In this document: positions 24,264-33,589 of the stretch, piece after piece
How positions within the stretch are numbered: the stretch's first letter is position 1
How the letters are laid out: every line of letters begins with the position of its first letter
Origin: Nocardioides agariphilus
Lineage (GTDB): Bacteria; Actinomycetota; Actinomycetes; Propionibacteriales; Nocardioidaceae
Assembly (NCBI RefSeq): GCF_015352445.1
Contig: NZ_JADKPO010000030.1
Span: 1-52,925 of the forward strand
Length of the DNA stretch: 52,925 nucleotides
Direction: 5' to 3'
Notes under the pieces: generated by a model
The model's input: the letters and a program-made list of their open reading frames with translations, nothing else
Told to the model about the DNA's origin: nothing
The model's database searches: none
Program-made: the position numbers and the translations under genes

Positions 24264-25528
24264 GGTCCCTCGCGTGCGTCTGCTTCCTGGCTGTTCGGTC
24301 CAGCCCGGCGTTGCTGGCCCTTCCCTGCCTGCTCGGCCTCGAGCTGGGCGTCGTCCTGCTGCAAGGCACGGACTGGACTGCCGAGTGGCGCTGGGCGATC
24401 GACTGGGCCGGTGCCGGCGTGTTCCTGGCCGCGCCGTTCGCCGCGGGCCTGGCCGCCTGGCAGTCGCAGGTCACGAGCCGCTCCATCGGGGAGGCGGTGC
24501 AGCCGCTCCGCTCACCGGGTCGGGTCTTCGCCTTCAACGCGGGTGGGGTGCTGGTGTGCGCAGCCGTCGGCCACCTGGTGGTGGTCGCGCTGGTCGTCGC
24601 CACCGTCTATCGCGCCGGCACCGGGGGCAGCCCCGACCTCGCACCGGTCCTCCTGCACTGGCTCTTCCTGGCTGCCGCGGTCGCCATCGGCTACGCGGCC
24701 GGACAGGTCGCCGAGACTCGGCTGCTGGCTCCCTGCCTGGCGCTGGTCGTGCTGTTCTGCGTCATCGAGGCCTCCAACGGCTCGCTGCCCACCTTGTGGG
24801 TCGAGGTGGCGGGCGCCACGGGGCCCTTGGCAGGCCTCGCCTACCGGCCCGAGGTCGTCGCGGCGCAGGCGGTGGTCTTCGTGTCCCTGCTGGTCATCGC
24901 GGCCAGCGTGAGCCGGGGCGTCGCCCGACCGCTGGTCCGCTGGGTGCCCGCGGGCGCAGGGGCGATCTCGCTCGTTCTCGCTGCCGGCTGGCTGTCTGCG
25001 ACCGAGGCTTCGCGCTTCACCCAGGTGGCCGCCGGCGATGTCGCTCGTCAGTGCTTCGGGCAGGCGCCGGAGGTGTGCGTGATCGACGAGAGTGCCGCCG
25101 CAGGACCGGCCATCCAGCAGGCTCTCGCCGACCTGCACCACGCGGCGGGGTCGCGCGCCGAGCTACCCGCCACCTACGCCCAGGTCGTCAGTGGCCCGGC
25201 GCCCGCCGGCGCGCGAGCGTTCGTCCTCAGCCCGGGCGCGGTGGTCGACGGACGGGCGGTCCCCGATGTCCTGGTCACCTTCGTCCTCTGGAACCACGAC
25301 TGCCTCAGCGGCGATCACGCGCCGCCGGGTCGTGCGATCGAACTGATCTCCGACCTGTCGGTCGTCCTGCTCTCGAGGCTCGATCCCGACCGGCCGGACC
25401 CGGACCGCTTGACCAGGTTGTTCGACCGGCTCCCTCCGGGCGAGCAGGATGCCTGGATCGCGGCCGCCTTGTCGGCGTCCGAGCGATGCGCCTTCGACGA
25501 GATCCCCGACTGGCTGGACCGCGCGTGA
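24260..25528 (+). CDS. ABC transporter membrane subunit with extracytoplasmic domain
   Basis: This 422-residue protein has about seven hydrophobic helices in the first 260 residues (for example LLALPCLLGLELGVVLLQG) and then a soluble C-terminal region of about 150 residues with paired cysteines (ARQCFGQAPEVCVID) and no further membrane segment, probably outside the cell. GTG 24260 overlaps the ATPase stop. I do not recognise the exact family; by position it is the permease partner of the ATPase. The next gene starts in an overlapping GTGA. Confidence 0.7.
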   Translation: MRSLACVCFLAVRSSPALLALPCLLGLELGVVLLQGTDWTAEWRWAIDWAGAGVFLAAPFAAGLAAWQSQVTSRSIGEAVQPLRSPGRVFAFNAGGVLVCAAVGHLVVVALVVATVYRAGTGGSPDLAPVLLHWLFLAAAVAIGYAAGQVAETRLLAPCLALVVLFCVIEASNGSLPTLWVEVAGATGPLAGLAYRPEVVAAQAVVFVSLLVIAASVSRGVARPLVRWVPAGAGAISLVLAAGWLSATEASRFTQVAAGDVARQCFGQAPEVCVIDESAAAGPAIQQALADLHHAAGSRAELPATYAQVVSGPAPAGARAFVLSPGAVVDGRAVPDVLVTFVLWNHDCLSGDHAPPGRAIELISDLSVVLLSRLDPDRPDPDRLTRLFDRLPPGEQDAWIAAALSASERCAFDEIPDWLDRA

Positions 25529-26130
25529 GGGGCTACGCCAGGTCCAGGCGGGCGTTCTCGACGTCCTGCGGACTCGTGGTCGCGATCGCGACCACGATCG
25601 CGGTGCACTCCGCCAACCTCAGGCTGTACTTCGACCCGCAGAGCTCGACGGTCCGCCTCGGCCTGCTGACGCCCGTGCTGTCGGTCATCGCGCTGCACCA
25701 GTCCTTGGGGCTGCCGCTGGGGGAGATGGAGGCGGTGTTCGGGCGGGAGCTACGTCGCCTCCGCGCCCTCCACGTCCTCGCGGCGCTCGCCGTCCTCGCC
25801 GTCGGGGCCCTGGTCTACGTCGCCGTGCACGGAGCGACCGACGCCGTCGGGCAGTCGGTCCGCAACACCGCCATCTTGGTGGGCCTGCTGCTGGCGACCT
25901 CGACGGTCACGGGTCCCGACGCGGCCTGGGTGGTGCCCGTCGGTGTGGTGCTGGCGACCTACGGGTTCGGCGTCGACTACGACGGGGGCCGTCCGCGCGG
26001 ATGGGCCGTGCTGTTCCACGCTCCGGCTCCGCCCGACGTACTCGCCGGAGTCGGCTTCCTGGCGATAGCGGCGCTGCTCTTCGTCGTACGTGGACCCCGC
26101 GGCGCACGACTCGGCGATGGAGGGCAGTGA
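25525..26130 (+). CDS. Small polytopic membrane protein of the ABC operon
   Basis: This 201-residue protein has about five or six hydrophobic helices (LVVAIATTIAVHSANLRLYF, then LHVLAALAVLAVGALVYVAVH, IAALLFVVRG). GTG 25525 overlaps the upstream stop by 4 bp and the next start follows 1 nt after its stop. It is probably a second membrane subunit of the transporter or an accessory to it. No family is recognised. Confidence 0.65.
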   Translation: MRGYARSRRAFSTSCGLVVAIATTIAVHSANLRLYFDPQSSTVRLGLLTPVLSVIALHQSLGLPLGEMEAVFGRELRRLRALHVLAALAVLAVGALVYVAVHGATDAVGQSVRNTAILVGLLLATSTVTGPDAAWVVPVGVVLATYGFGVDYDGGRPRGWAVLFHAPAPPDVLAGVGFLAIAALLFVVRGPRGARLGDGGQ

Positions 26131-26131
26131 C

Positions 26132-26488
26132 GTGAGCAGCACGGTGCACAGATCGGTCCTGGCACTCGGCGTGGTGATCGCCCTGGTGTGCGGCGGCCTG
26201 GCCGGCTGGACTCTCGCGCGACGTGACGGCGGTGCTCGGGCTCCTGGTCTCACGGCGTTCGACGCGGTGGTCGACTCGGTGGACCCAGACGGGCTGCACG
26301 CCTGCGTGAGCGCTCTGGACCCGGCTGCCCTCGAGCGGTTCGGGGGGTCCGTGTGCGGCCGGGTCTTCGGCGCTGCAGACGTCGAGGTCGCGCCGCTTAG
26401 ACGCGTGCACGTCGAGTGGTTCAGCGTCGTGACCCGTGCCGACGACGAGAGCGTCGAGGCCCTCGTGCTCACGCCCCTGCATCGCTGA
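26132..26488 (+). CDS. Small membrane-anchored protein, last gene of the ABC operon
   Basis: This 118-residue protein has one N-terminal transmembrane helix (about residues 8-28) and an outside domain with two cysteines. GTG 26132 is favoured over ATG 26117 because GGAGGG (26119-26124) sits 7 nt upstream of the GTG. It ends the five-gene block starting at 22978. The function is unknown. Confidence 0.6.
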   Translation: MSSTVHRSVLALGVVIALVCGGLAGWTLARRDGGARAPGLTAFDAVVDSVDPDGLHACVSALDPAALERFGGSVCGRVFGAADVEVAPLRRVHVEWFSVVTRADDESVEALVLTPLHR

Positions 26489-26501
26489 CGCCTCGACCAA
26501 C

Positions 26502-26528
26502 GGTTGACCAACCTGCCGGTCCTAGCGT
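26502..26528 (+). promoter_or_regulatory. Possible promoter/operator region upstream of coxS
   Basis: GGTTGACCAACC (26502-26513) is a 5-bp dyad with 2 bp between. TAGCGT (26523-26528) may be a -10 element, but TTGACC at 26504-26509 is only 13 nt away from it, too close for a standard -35. The dyad may be an operator; this is weak. Confidence 0.3.
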
Positions 26529-26593
26529 GAGGGCCATCACGATCGCCGTACCCATCTGCTCCCCCGTGCGCGGGGGTGAGGAGGCGCAAAGAC

Positions 26594-27082
26594 ATGGCCA
26601 AGATCAGCCTGACGGTCGACGGGGAGAAGGTCTCCGACGAGGTCGAGCCGCGGATGCTGCTGGTGCACTACCTCCGCGAGAAGCTCGGGAGAACGGGCAC
26701 GGTCGTGGGGTGCGACACCAGCAACTGCGGCGCCTGCACCGTCCACCTCAACGGCCGGTCGGTGAAGTCGTGCAACGTGCTGGCCGTGCAGGCCGATGGT
26801 GCTGAGGTCACCACCATCGAGGGACTGGCCGCCAACGGTCAGCTGCATGCCGTGCAGGAGGCCTTCCGCGAATGTCACGGCCTCCAGTGCGGCTTCTGCA
26901 CGCCGGGCATGATCATGCAGTCGGTCGACCTCCTCAACGAGAATCCGCATCCCACCGAGGCCGAGGTGCGCTTCGGGCTCGAGGGCAACCTGTGCCGCTG
27001 CACCGGCTACCACAACATCGTGAAGTCCGTGCTCTACGCCGCCGAGCACGGATCTGCGCACAGTGAGGGGGCGCAGGCATGA
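26594..27082 (+). CDS. coxS: Molybdenum hydroxylase small [2Fe-2S] subunit (CoxS-like)
   Basis: This 162-residue iron-sulfur subunit has the plant-type [2Fe-2S] cysteines C40, C45, C48 and C60 and the second cluster C99, C102, C134 and C136 (CGFC and CRC). Both clusters are complete. It carries electrons between the Mo active site of the large subunit and the FAD of the medium subunit. ATG 26594 follows GAGGAGG at 9 nt. The large-subunit gene overlaps its stop (ATGA). Gene order small-large-medium is that of form II, not of bona fide form I CO dehydrogenase (medium-small-large). Confidence 0.92.
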   Translation: MAKISLTVDGEKVSDEVEPRMLLVHYLREKLGRTGTVVGCDTSNCGACTVHLNGRSVKSCNVLAVQADGAEVTTIEGLAANGQLHAVQEAFRECHGLQCGFCTPGMIMQSVDLLNENPHPTEAEVRFGLEGNLCRCTGYHNIVKSVLYAAEHGSAHSEGAQA

Positions 27083-29550
27083 CCACTCTCGAACAGGCCC
27101 CTGCTGCCGGGCCCGAGACCGGCAAGGAGATCGGCAAGGACCGGCGCCGCAAGGAGGACCAGCGCCTCATCACCGGGCGCACCCGCTGGACCGACAACCT
27201 GTCGGTGCCCGGGATGCTGCACATGGCCATGGTGCGCAGCCCGCACGCCCATGCCCGCATCGTCAGCATCGACACGTCCGCGGCCAAGCAGGCCACCAAC
27301 GTCTACGACGTCGTCACCGGCCACGACATCGCCGACAGCCAGGGTGTGCTGGCCAATGCCTGGCCCATCACCGAGGAGCAGAAGACCCCGACCCACCTGC
27401 CGATGGCGGTCGATCGCGTCACCTTCGCCGGCGAGGTCGTCGCAGCGGTCATCGCGCGCAGCGCGGCCGAGGCGCGCGACGCGGCCGAGCTCGTCGACGT
27501 CGAGTGGGAGGAGCTGCCCGCGGTCCTCGACATCAAGGAGGCCCTCAAGGACGAGGTCCTCGCCCACCCCGACCTGGGCACCAACAAGAGCGCTCTGTGG
27601 CAGTTCGACAGCGCCGCAGCGGGCACCGGCGGTGACGTCGACGAGGCGATCGCCAAGGCCCGCACCGACGGCATCGTCATCGAGCGCGAGCTGCTGCAGC
27701 AGCGGCTGATGCCAGCGTTCATGGAGCCGCGCTCCTACCTCGCCGACCCGACCGGCGAGCAGATCACGCTGTGGAGCTCGACCCAGATCCCCCACATCGT
27801 GCGCTTCCTGCTCGCGGCGACGACCGGAGTGCCCGAGTCCAAGATCCGCGTGATCGCGCCCGACGTGGGCGGTGGGTTCGGCGGCAAGCTGGCCGTCCAG
27901 CCCGAGGAGTGGATCACCTTCGCCGTGGCGCGTCGTCTCGGCAAGCCGGTGAAGTTCACCGAGACCCGCAGCGAGAGCCTGATGAGCAACCACCACGGAC
28001 GCGCGCAGGTCCAGCACATCACCTTGGCGGCGGAGAAGGACGGCACCGTCACCGGGCTCAAGGTGCACCTCGACGCGGACCTCGGCTCCTACGTCGCGCT
28101 GCTCGGCGGCGGCACTCCAGTGCTCGGTGCCTTCATGTTCAACGGGATCTACAAGTTCCCGGCCTACCAGTTCAACTGCCAGACGGTGTTCACCAACCGA
28201 CCGTGGACCGACGCCTATCGCGGTGCCGGCCGGCCGGAGGCGACGTACGCGATCGAACGCGTGATGGACGACCTCGCAGCTCACCTCGGTGTCGATCCGC
28301 TGGAGATCCGCGAGAAGAACTGGATCAAGAACACCGAGTTCCCGTTCACGAGCGTGGCCGGTCTGGTCTACGACACCGGCAACTACGAGGTCGCCACGGC
28401 CAAGGCCAAGGAGATGTTCGGGTACGACGCCTTGCGCGCCGAGCAGAAGGAGCGTCGCGCGCGTGGCGACAAGGTCCAGCTCGGGCTCGGCGTCTCGACC
28501 TTCACCGAGATGTGCGGCCTGGCGCCGAGCCGGATCCTCGGGGCTCTGCGCTACGGAGCGGGAGGCTGGGAGCACGCGACCGTGCGCATGCTCGCCACGG
28601 GCAAGGTCGAGGTCGTCATCGGCGTCAGCCCCCACGGGCAGGGCCACGAGACGGCGTTCAGCCAGATCGTGGCCGACCGGCTCGGCGTGCCGTTCGAGGA
28701 CGTCGAGGTGCTCCACGGCGACACCCAGGTCTCTGCGCGTGGGCTCGACACCTACGGCTCCAGGTCGCTGGTGGTCGGTGGTGAGGCGGTTCTTCGCGCG
28801 GCCGACAAGGTGATCGAACGTGCTCGCGTGGTCGCCGCCCACCTGCTGGAGGCCAACCTCGACGACGTGACCTTCGACAGCGGCCGCTTCAGCGTCGCCG
28901 GCACCGACCAGGGCATGGGGATCACCGACGTCGCGCTCGCGACGTTCACCTCGCACAACTTCCCCGACGACGTCGAGACCAACATCGACGCCCAGGGCTC
29001 CTTCGACGCGGTGACGTTCAGCTTCCCCCACGGCACCCACCTGTGCGCCATGGAGGTCGACACCGAGACCGGCCGGGTCAAGATGCGCAAGTACGTCTGC
29101 GTCGACGACATCGGCACGGTCATCAACCCGCTGATCGCGCAGGGTCAGGTGCACGGCGGCGTCACGCAGGGCATCTCCCAGGCCCTGTTCGAGGAGGCGG
29201 TGTTCGACGACGCGGGGACGCTGGTGAGCGGCTCGTTCGTCGACTACCTGCTGCCGACGGCGCTCGACACCATCAGCTACGACGTCGCCCACTCGCCCAA
29301 CCCGTCGACGACGAACTCGCTCGGCGCCAAGGGCGTCGGCGAGACCGGCACCATCGCGTCGACGCCCGCGGTCGTCAACGCCGTCGTCGACGCCGTACGC
29401 CACCTCGGGGTGACCGACATCGCGATGCCGATGACCCCGGAGCGGGTGTGGACCGCGCTGCGGGGCGACCCGGGCGGCGCGGACACCGTGGAGTCGGCCG
29501 AACCCCACTTCGAGGGCGGCAACCTCGAGTCTCCGGAGGAGGACCGATGA
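27079..29550 (+). CDS. coxL: Molybdenum hydroxylase large subunit, form II CoxL-like
   Basis: This 823-residue molybdopterin-binding subunit of the xanthine-oxidase family has the active-site loop AYRGAGR at residues 379-385. Form I CO dehydrogenase has AYxCSFR with the Cys that holds copper; that Cys is absent here, so this is form II, and true CO oxidation is not established for such enzymes. The [15 protein letters not shown] segment near the C-terminus carries the catalytic glutamate, and [17 protein letters not shown] is the cofactor loop. The substrate may be CO, an aldehyde, a heteroaromatic or another small molecule; the sequence does not decide. coxS and coxM overlap it on both sides. 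Confidence 0.9.
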   Translation: MTTLEQAPAAGPETGKEIGKDRRRKEDQRLITGRTRWTDNLSVPGMLHMAMVRSPHAHARIVSIDTSAAKQATNVYDVVTGHDIADSQGVLANAWPITEEQKTPTHLPMAVDRVTFAGEVVAAVIARSAAEARDAAELVDVEWEELPAVLDIKEALKDEVLAHPDLGTNKSALWQFDSAAAGTGGDVDEAIAKARTDGIVIERELLQQRLMPAFMEPRSYLADPTGEQITLWSSTQIPHIVRFLLAATTGVPESKIRVIAPDVGGGFGGKLAVQPEEWITFAVARRLGKPVKFTETRSESLMSNHHGRAQVQHITLAAEKDGTVTGLKVHLDADLGSYVALLGGGTPVLGAFMFNGIYKFPAYQFNCQTVFTNRPWTDAYRGAGRPEATYAIERVMDDLAAHLGVDPLEIREKNWIKNTEFPFTSVAGLVYDTGNYEVATAKAKEMFGYDALRAEQKERRARGDKVQLGLGVSTFTEMCGLAPSRILGALRYGAGGWEHATVRMLATGKVEVVIGVSPHGQGHETAFSQIVADRLGVPFEDVEVLHGDTQVSARGLDTYGSRSLVVGGEAVLRAADKVIERARVVAAHLLEANLDDVTFDSGRFSVAGTDQGMGITDVALATFTSHNFPDDVETNIDAQGSFDAVTFSFPHGTHLCAMEVDTETGRVKMRKYVCVDDIGTVINPLIAQGQVHGGVTQGISQALFEEAVFDDAGTLVSGSFVDYLLPTALDTISYDVAHSPNPSTTNSLGAKGVGETGTIASTPAVVNAVVDAVRHLGVTDIAMPMTPERVWTALRGDPGGADTVESAEPHFEGGNLESPEEDR

Positions 29551-30398
29551 TCCCCGCACAGTTCGACTACCTCGCGCCGACCTCGCTCGAGGAGGCCCTC
29601 GCGGCACTGGCCGAGTCCGACGACGCGAAGGTCATCGCGGGCGGGCAGAGCCTGCTGCCGGTGCTGCGCATGCGGCTCAACGCGCCGGAGCTGGTGATCG
29701 ACATCGGCAAGATCGACGCCCTTCGCGGAGTCCGTGACGACGGCGACGCCTTGGTGATCGGTGCGCTGACCACTCACCACGAACTGCTCAACGACCCGCT
29801 CGTCGCCGAGCACGCGCTGCTGCTCACCAAGGCGGCTCACGAGCTCGCCGACCCACAGATCCGGCACCTCGGCACCTTCGGCGGCGCTCTCGTGCACGCC
29901 GACCCGGCGGGCGACCTCGGTGCGCCCGTGCTGGCGCTCGGGGCGGAGTTCGTGATCGCCGGCTCCGGCGGGACCCGCACGGTGGGAGCCGACGACTTCT
30001 TCGTCGACCTCTTCGAGACCGCGGTCGGCGAGGACGAGATCCTGACCGAGGTGCGGGTGCCCAAGCGCAGCGGCTGGGGTGCGCACTACGAGAAGTTCGT
30101 GCGGGTGGCCCACCAGTGGCCCATCGTCGCCGTGGCCGCGACGGTGCGCCTCGATGGCGGCTCGATCGCCGAGGCCAGGATCGGCCTGACCAACATGGGC
30201 TCGATCCCGCTGCGCGCGCGAGGGGTCGAGCAGGCCTTGGTGGGTGCGTCCCCGTCCGAGGACGGCGTGGCAGCGGCCGCCGAGAGGGCGGCCGAGGGGA
30301 CCAGTCCGCCCTCGGATCTCAACGGCTCCTCGGAGTATCGTCAGCACTTGGCCAAGGTGCTGACGCGTCGCGCAGTCGCGGCAGCGGCACGCCACTAG
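29547..30398 (+). CDS. coxM: Molybdenum hydroxylase medium FAD subunit (CoxM-like)
   Basis: This 283-residue FAD-binding subunit has the FAD motifs AGGQSLLPVLRMR (residues 32-44) and TFGGALVHADPAGDL (about 109-123), the usual pair for this family. It passes electrons from the [2Fe-2S] subunit to a quinone or other acceptor. ATG 29547 overlaps the large-subunit stop (ATGA). Translation from further upstream would only extend into coxL. Confidence 0.92.
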   Translation: MIPAQFDYLAPTSLEEALAALAESDDAKVIAGGQSLLPVLRMRLNAPELVIDIGKIDALRGVRDDGDALVIGALTTHHELLNDPLVAEHALLLTKAAHELADPQIRHLGTFGGALVHADPAGDLGAPVLALGAEFVIAGSGGTRTVGADDFFVDLFETAVGEDEILTEVRVPKRSGWGAHYEKFVRVAHQWPIVAVAATVRLDGGSIAEARIGLTNMGSIPLRARGVEQALVGASPSEDGVAAAAERAAEGTSPPSDLNGSSEYRQHLAKVLTRRAVAAAARH

Positions 30399-30422
30399 GG
30401 CCACAGGCGTAGAAAGGTCAGC

Positions 30423-31133
30423 ATGGAGCTCACCCATCGTTTCAGTGTCCCGGTCCCGGTCGAGGTGGCCTGGGCGCACTTCAACGACATCGCCTCGGTG
30501 GCCGAGTGCTTCCCCGGCGCGGCCGTGACCTCGGCCGACGGTGACTCCTTCGCGGGCTCGGTCAAGGTCAAGCTCGGGCCGATCGCCCTGGTCTACAACG
30601 GGTCCGGCACCTTCACCGAGAAGGACGAGTCGGCGCACCGGTTCGTGGTCGAGGCCAAGGGCAAGGACAAGCGCGGCAACGGCACGGCAGGCGCCGTGGT
30701 CACCTTGGAGATGACCGAGCAGACGACCGGTGCCGGGGTCTCCACCGACGTCGAGGTGCTCACCGACCTGGCGATCACCGGCAAGCCCGCCCAGTTCGGC
30801 CGCGGCGTGATGCAGGACGTCTCCGACAAGCTCCTGGGTCAGTTCATGGACTGCCTCGAGCAGCGGCTGACCGCTCCGGTCGAGGAGGACGTCGCGGCGC
30901 ACGCGATGGTGACGGCTCCCGATGACGTCAGTGCTCACCTCATGCCGGCGACCGCCGAGGTGCCGGCACCCGCGCCGGCTCCAGCGCCCGCTCCTGCCGT
31001 CGTACCCAAGAGGGAAGAGGCGCTCGACCTGGGGGCCACCGTGCTCCCGGTCCTGCTGAAGTCCTACTGGAAGCAGGGCGTGGTTGCCCTGGTCCTCCTC
31101 GTGCTGCTGGTCTGGCTGATCGTCGCGCTCTGA
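30423..31133 (+). CDS. coxG: CoxG-like SRPBCC protein with C-terminal membrane anchor
   Basis: This 236-residue protein has an SRPBCC/CoxG domain (about 1-150; MELTHRFSVPVPVEVAWAHF), an Ala-Pro-rich linker (APAPAPAPAP near 178-192), and a C-terminal transmembrane helix (about 217-235, VVALVLLVLLVWLIVAL). CoxG of mycobacterial CO dehydrogenase is described as carrying menaquinone from the membrane to the enzyme, and the anchored, flexible design here fits the same job for this form II enzyme. That transfer of function is inferred. AGAAAGG lies just upstream of ATG 30423. Confidence 0.88.
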   Translation: MELTHRFSVPVPVEVAWAHFNDIASVAECFPGAAVTSADGDSFAGSVKVKLGPIALVYNGSGTFTEKDESAHRFVVEAKGKDKRGNGTAGAVVTLEMTEQTTGAGVSTDVEVLTDLAITGKPAQFGRGVMQDVSDKLLGQFMDCLEQRLTAPVEEDVAAHAMVTAPDDVSAHLMPATAEVPAPAPAPAPAPAVVPKREEALDLGATVLPVLLKSYWKQGVVALVLLVLLVWLIVAL

Positions 31134-31198
31134 GGCTCGCGCGGTGCGCGGTCTGGACCAGCGCTGGCGCGTCGGCTCGGTGGAGCGCGGGTGCGCCT

Positions 31199-31204
31199 TA
31201 GGCT
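31199..31204 (+). promoter_or_regulatory. -10 element of the DUF2207 gene (leaderless)
   Basis: TAGGCT ends 7 nt before ATG 31212, supporting that start over GTG 31191 and predicting a leaderless mRNA. Confidence 0.45.
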
Positions 31205-31211
31205 GCCGAGC

Positions 31212-32969
31212 ATGAGACGGGTCGTGGGGGTCGTCGTCTGGCTCGCCGTCGTAGTGGGCACCATGCTCTGGCCGGCCGTCTCCTACAACTGGACCTTCGC
31301 GCCGACGACGTACGAAGAGACCACGATCCGCAACTACGACGCCGACTTCACCGTCGACGCTGACGGTGATCTGCACGCCGTTGAGACGCTGACCGTCGAC
31401 TTCCCGGGCTACGGCAAGCACGGCATCTTCCGGTTCTTCGACGAGGCCGACCAGAGCCAGACCAACGCGCGCCGCGTGCCACACGACTTCTCGGTCACCC
31501 TCGACGGGTCGCCGGAGCCCTATGAGGTCCTCGACGACAACAACGGCCGGATCACCAACCTCAAGATCGGTAGCGCCGACGTCCTCATCGACGCAGGCCT
31601 GCACACCTACGTCATCACGTACTCGATCGACGGCGTCCTCGAGAAGGGCACGACCGGACAGCGCACGCAGTTCTACTGGAACCTGATCCCGGGCGGCTGG
31701 CTGCAGGCGATCGACAACGCGCACCTGACCGTGCACCTGCCGACCGAGGCCAGCGGAGTGCAGTGTGCGCGCGGTTCCGGGCAGACCGGCGGGTGCACGG
31801 CGGAGGGCGACGGCACCGACACGCTCACGGTCGATGCCACCGACCTGCTCGCCAACACCCCGGTCACGGTGAAGGTCGGCCTGGACATGGCCACGCCCGA
31901 GCGAGGTACGACGGTGCCGTGGGCGGCGCGCTTCGACCCCGTGCTGGGGCGCAGTCCCACCAACGCGCTGATCGTGTTGCTGCTGGCCGCCGCGGCGGGC
32001 ATGTTCGGGCTGTGGCAGGCCCGCAAGGTCAAGGAGAAGACCCCACCGTTCCCCCTGCAGTACGCCCCGCCGGACGGCGTGGGGCCGGCCCAGGCGGCGT
32101 ACCTGCTGACCGAGCGCACCGGCAAGAAGGCGTTCGTGGCCTCGGTGATGCAGGCAGCCGCCAAGGGTGCGGTGACTCTCGAACGTCCCAGCGACAAGTC
32201 GTGGACGGTGACCGATACGCAAGGGCCGCAGGGCTGGGCCGGCCTGGACTCCGTCACCCAGCGGGTGGCGCGGCTGACCGGAGGGCCGGGCCTCGCGTTC
32301 ACGGCCAGCTCGAGCAGCGTCAGCGCGGGCGAGAAGCTCAAGACCGAGCTGGCCGGGTTCGAGGCGGCGACGCGGTCGTGGGCCAAGGAGTCGGGCAACA
32401 TGCAGAGCGCGGGGCTGGGCTGCCTGGGCGGGCTGTTCGTGATCGGCGGCGGCATCCTGGCGCTGGCCATCGCCGGCGGCAACCTGTTCGACATGGGCCT
32501 GATCGCGCTGATCCCCGCTGCCCTCGCGGCGGGCGCCGGGCCGGTCCTGGCCACGGGCGCCAACACCAAGCGCACGGCGCAGGGGCGCGAGCTGTGGTCG
32601 AAGGTGGGCGGCTTCAAGCGCGTGCTGTCGACCCCGTCGAGCCAGAGCAGGTTCGACTTCTCCGGCCGCCGGGAGCTCTACACCGCCTACATCCCGTGGG
32701 CGGTCGCCTTCGACTGCGCCGACGAGTGGGCGGCCAAGTACCGCGCCGAGACCGGCCAGGAGCCGCCCGTTCCGACGTACTTCCCGGGCTACACCGGTGA
32801 CCACACCGGCAACTACACCGACCAGATGGTCAACAGCTTCTCCAACACCGTCGACGGAGCCATCTCGTCCTACCAGGCCACGCAGTCCTCGTCGTCCAGC
32901 GGCGGCGGCGGAGGGGGAGGGTTCTCAGGCGGTGGCGGTGGCGGCGGCGGGGGAGGTGGCTCCTGGTGA
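31212..32969 (+). CDS. DUF2207 family membrane protein
   Basis: This 585-residue protein has a membrane-anchoring N-terminal helix, a beta-rich outside domain (about 35-240; NYDADFTVDADGDLHAVETLTVDFP, the DUF2207 signature), a helix at about 250-270, a cytoplasmic middle, two closely spaced hydrophobic helices near 400-445, and a very Gly/Ser-rich tail (FSGGGGGGGGGGGSW). DUF2207 proteins are commonly found beside LemA proteins, as here (53 nt to the LemA gene). The function is unknown. ATG 31212 is supported by the -10 element. Confidence 0.85.
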   Translation: MRRVVGVVVWLAVVVGTMLWPAVSYNWTFAPTTYEETTIRNYDADFTVDADGDLHAVETLTVDFPGYGKHGIFRFFDEADQSQTNARRVPHDFSVTLDGSPEPYEVLDDNNGRITNLKIGSADVLIDAGLHTYVITYSIDGVLEKGTTGQRTQFYWNLIPGGWLQAIDNAHLTVHLPTEASGVQCARGSGQTGGCTAEGDGTDTLTVDATDLLANTPVTVKVGLDMATPERGTTVPWAARFDPVLGRSPTNALIVLLLAAAAGMFGLWQARKVKEKTPPFPLQYAPPDGVGPAQAAYLLTERTGKKAFVASVMQAAAKGAVTLERPSDKSWTVTDTQGPQGWAGLDSVTQRVARLTGGPGLAFTASSSSVSAGEKLKTELAGFEAATRSWAKESGNMQSAGLGCLGGLFVIGGGILALAIAGGNLFDMGLIALIPAALAAGAGPVLATGANTKRTAQGRELWSKVGGFKRVLSTPSSQSRFDFSGRRELYTAYIPWAVAFDCADEWAAKYRAETGQEPPVPTYFPGYTGDHTGNYTDQMVNSFSNTVDGAISSYQATQSSSSSGGGGGGGFSGGGGGGGGGGGSW

Positions 32970-33021
32970 GCACAGCGTCCAGAATCAACCCGACCCATCA
33001 GTCAAGACAGGGGACTCACCC

Positions 33022-33582
33022 ATGACCGCTCTCATCATCGTCGGCGTCGTCGTCGTCGCTTTGATCCTCTTCGGCGTCAGCGGGTTCAACAAGCTCCGTA
33101 CGTCCGACGTCGGCGCCCAGGAGGCTCTCGGCGGCATCGACGTACAGCTCACCCGCCGCGCCGACCTGATCCCCAACCTGGTCGACACGGTCAAGGGGTA
33201 CGCCGCCCACGAGCGGGAGGTCTTCGAGGAGATCACCAAGGCCCGGGCCAACGTCCAACAGGCCGCCGCCGGCAACGACGTACCTGCCAAGGCAGCTGCC
33301 GATGCCCAGCTGCAAGGTGCGCTGGTCCACCTCAATGCCGTCGCCGAGGCCTATCCCGACCTCAAGGCCAACGCGAACTTCCTCGACCTGCAACAGCAGC
33401 TCGCCGACACCGAGAACCAGATCTCCTTCGCCCGCCAGTACTACAACGACGCCGTCGCCAAGCTCAACACGCTCGTGAAGACCATCCCCTGGCTGTTCTT
33501 CACCGGCATGGCCGGCGTGCACGAGCGCGAGTTCTACGAGGCTCCCGCCGGGTCCACCGAGGTCCCCCGCGTCGAGTTCTGA
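33022..33582 (+). CDS. LemA family protein
   Basis: This 186-residue LemA-fold protein has an N-terminal transmembrane helix (about 3-20) and the characteristic helical segments RTSDVGAQEALGGIDVQLTRRADLIPNLV and YNDAVAKLNTLVKTIPW. LemA proteins often travel with TPM- or DUF2207-type membrane proteins and have been linked to envelope or stress responses; the precise role is unknown. The start is ATG 33022; upstream there is only a weak purine stretch. Confidence 0.92.
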   Translation: MTALIIVGVVVVALILFGVSGFNKLRTSDVGAQEALGGIDVQLTRRADLIPNLVDTVKGYAAHEREVFEEITKARANVQQAAAGNDVPAKAAADAQLQGALVHLNAVAEAYPDLKANANFLDLQQQLADTENQISFARQYYNDAVAKLNTLVKTIPWLFFTGMAGVHEREFYEAPAGSTEVPRVEF

Positions 33583-33589
33583 GCAACAG

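Noticed and set aside
22978-26488. Lactococcin 972-type bacteriocin operon
   Set aside because: Secreted protein plus ABC genes is suggestive, but the sequence lacks the family pattern I know, and the membrane proteins do not match its immunity proteins.
27079-29550. Genuine (form I) carbon monoxide dehydrogenase
   Set aside because: The active-site loop is AYRGAGR, lacking the copper-ligand Cys of AYxCSFR, and gene order is S-L-M.
27034-32804. Very long open frames antisense to coxL, coxM and DUF2207 (over 850 and 1100 codons)
   Set aside because: High-GC shadow frames opposite real genes; their composition is low-complexity and they match no family, while the plus-strand genes have full motifs.
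32890-32965. G-rich run as a regulatory G-quadruplex
   Set aside because: It is the coding sequence for the poly-Gly tail of the DUF2207 protein; no independent evidence for a DNA or RNA structure role.
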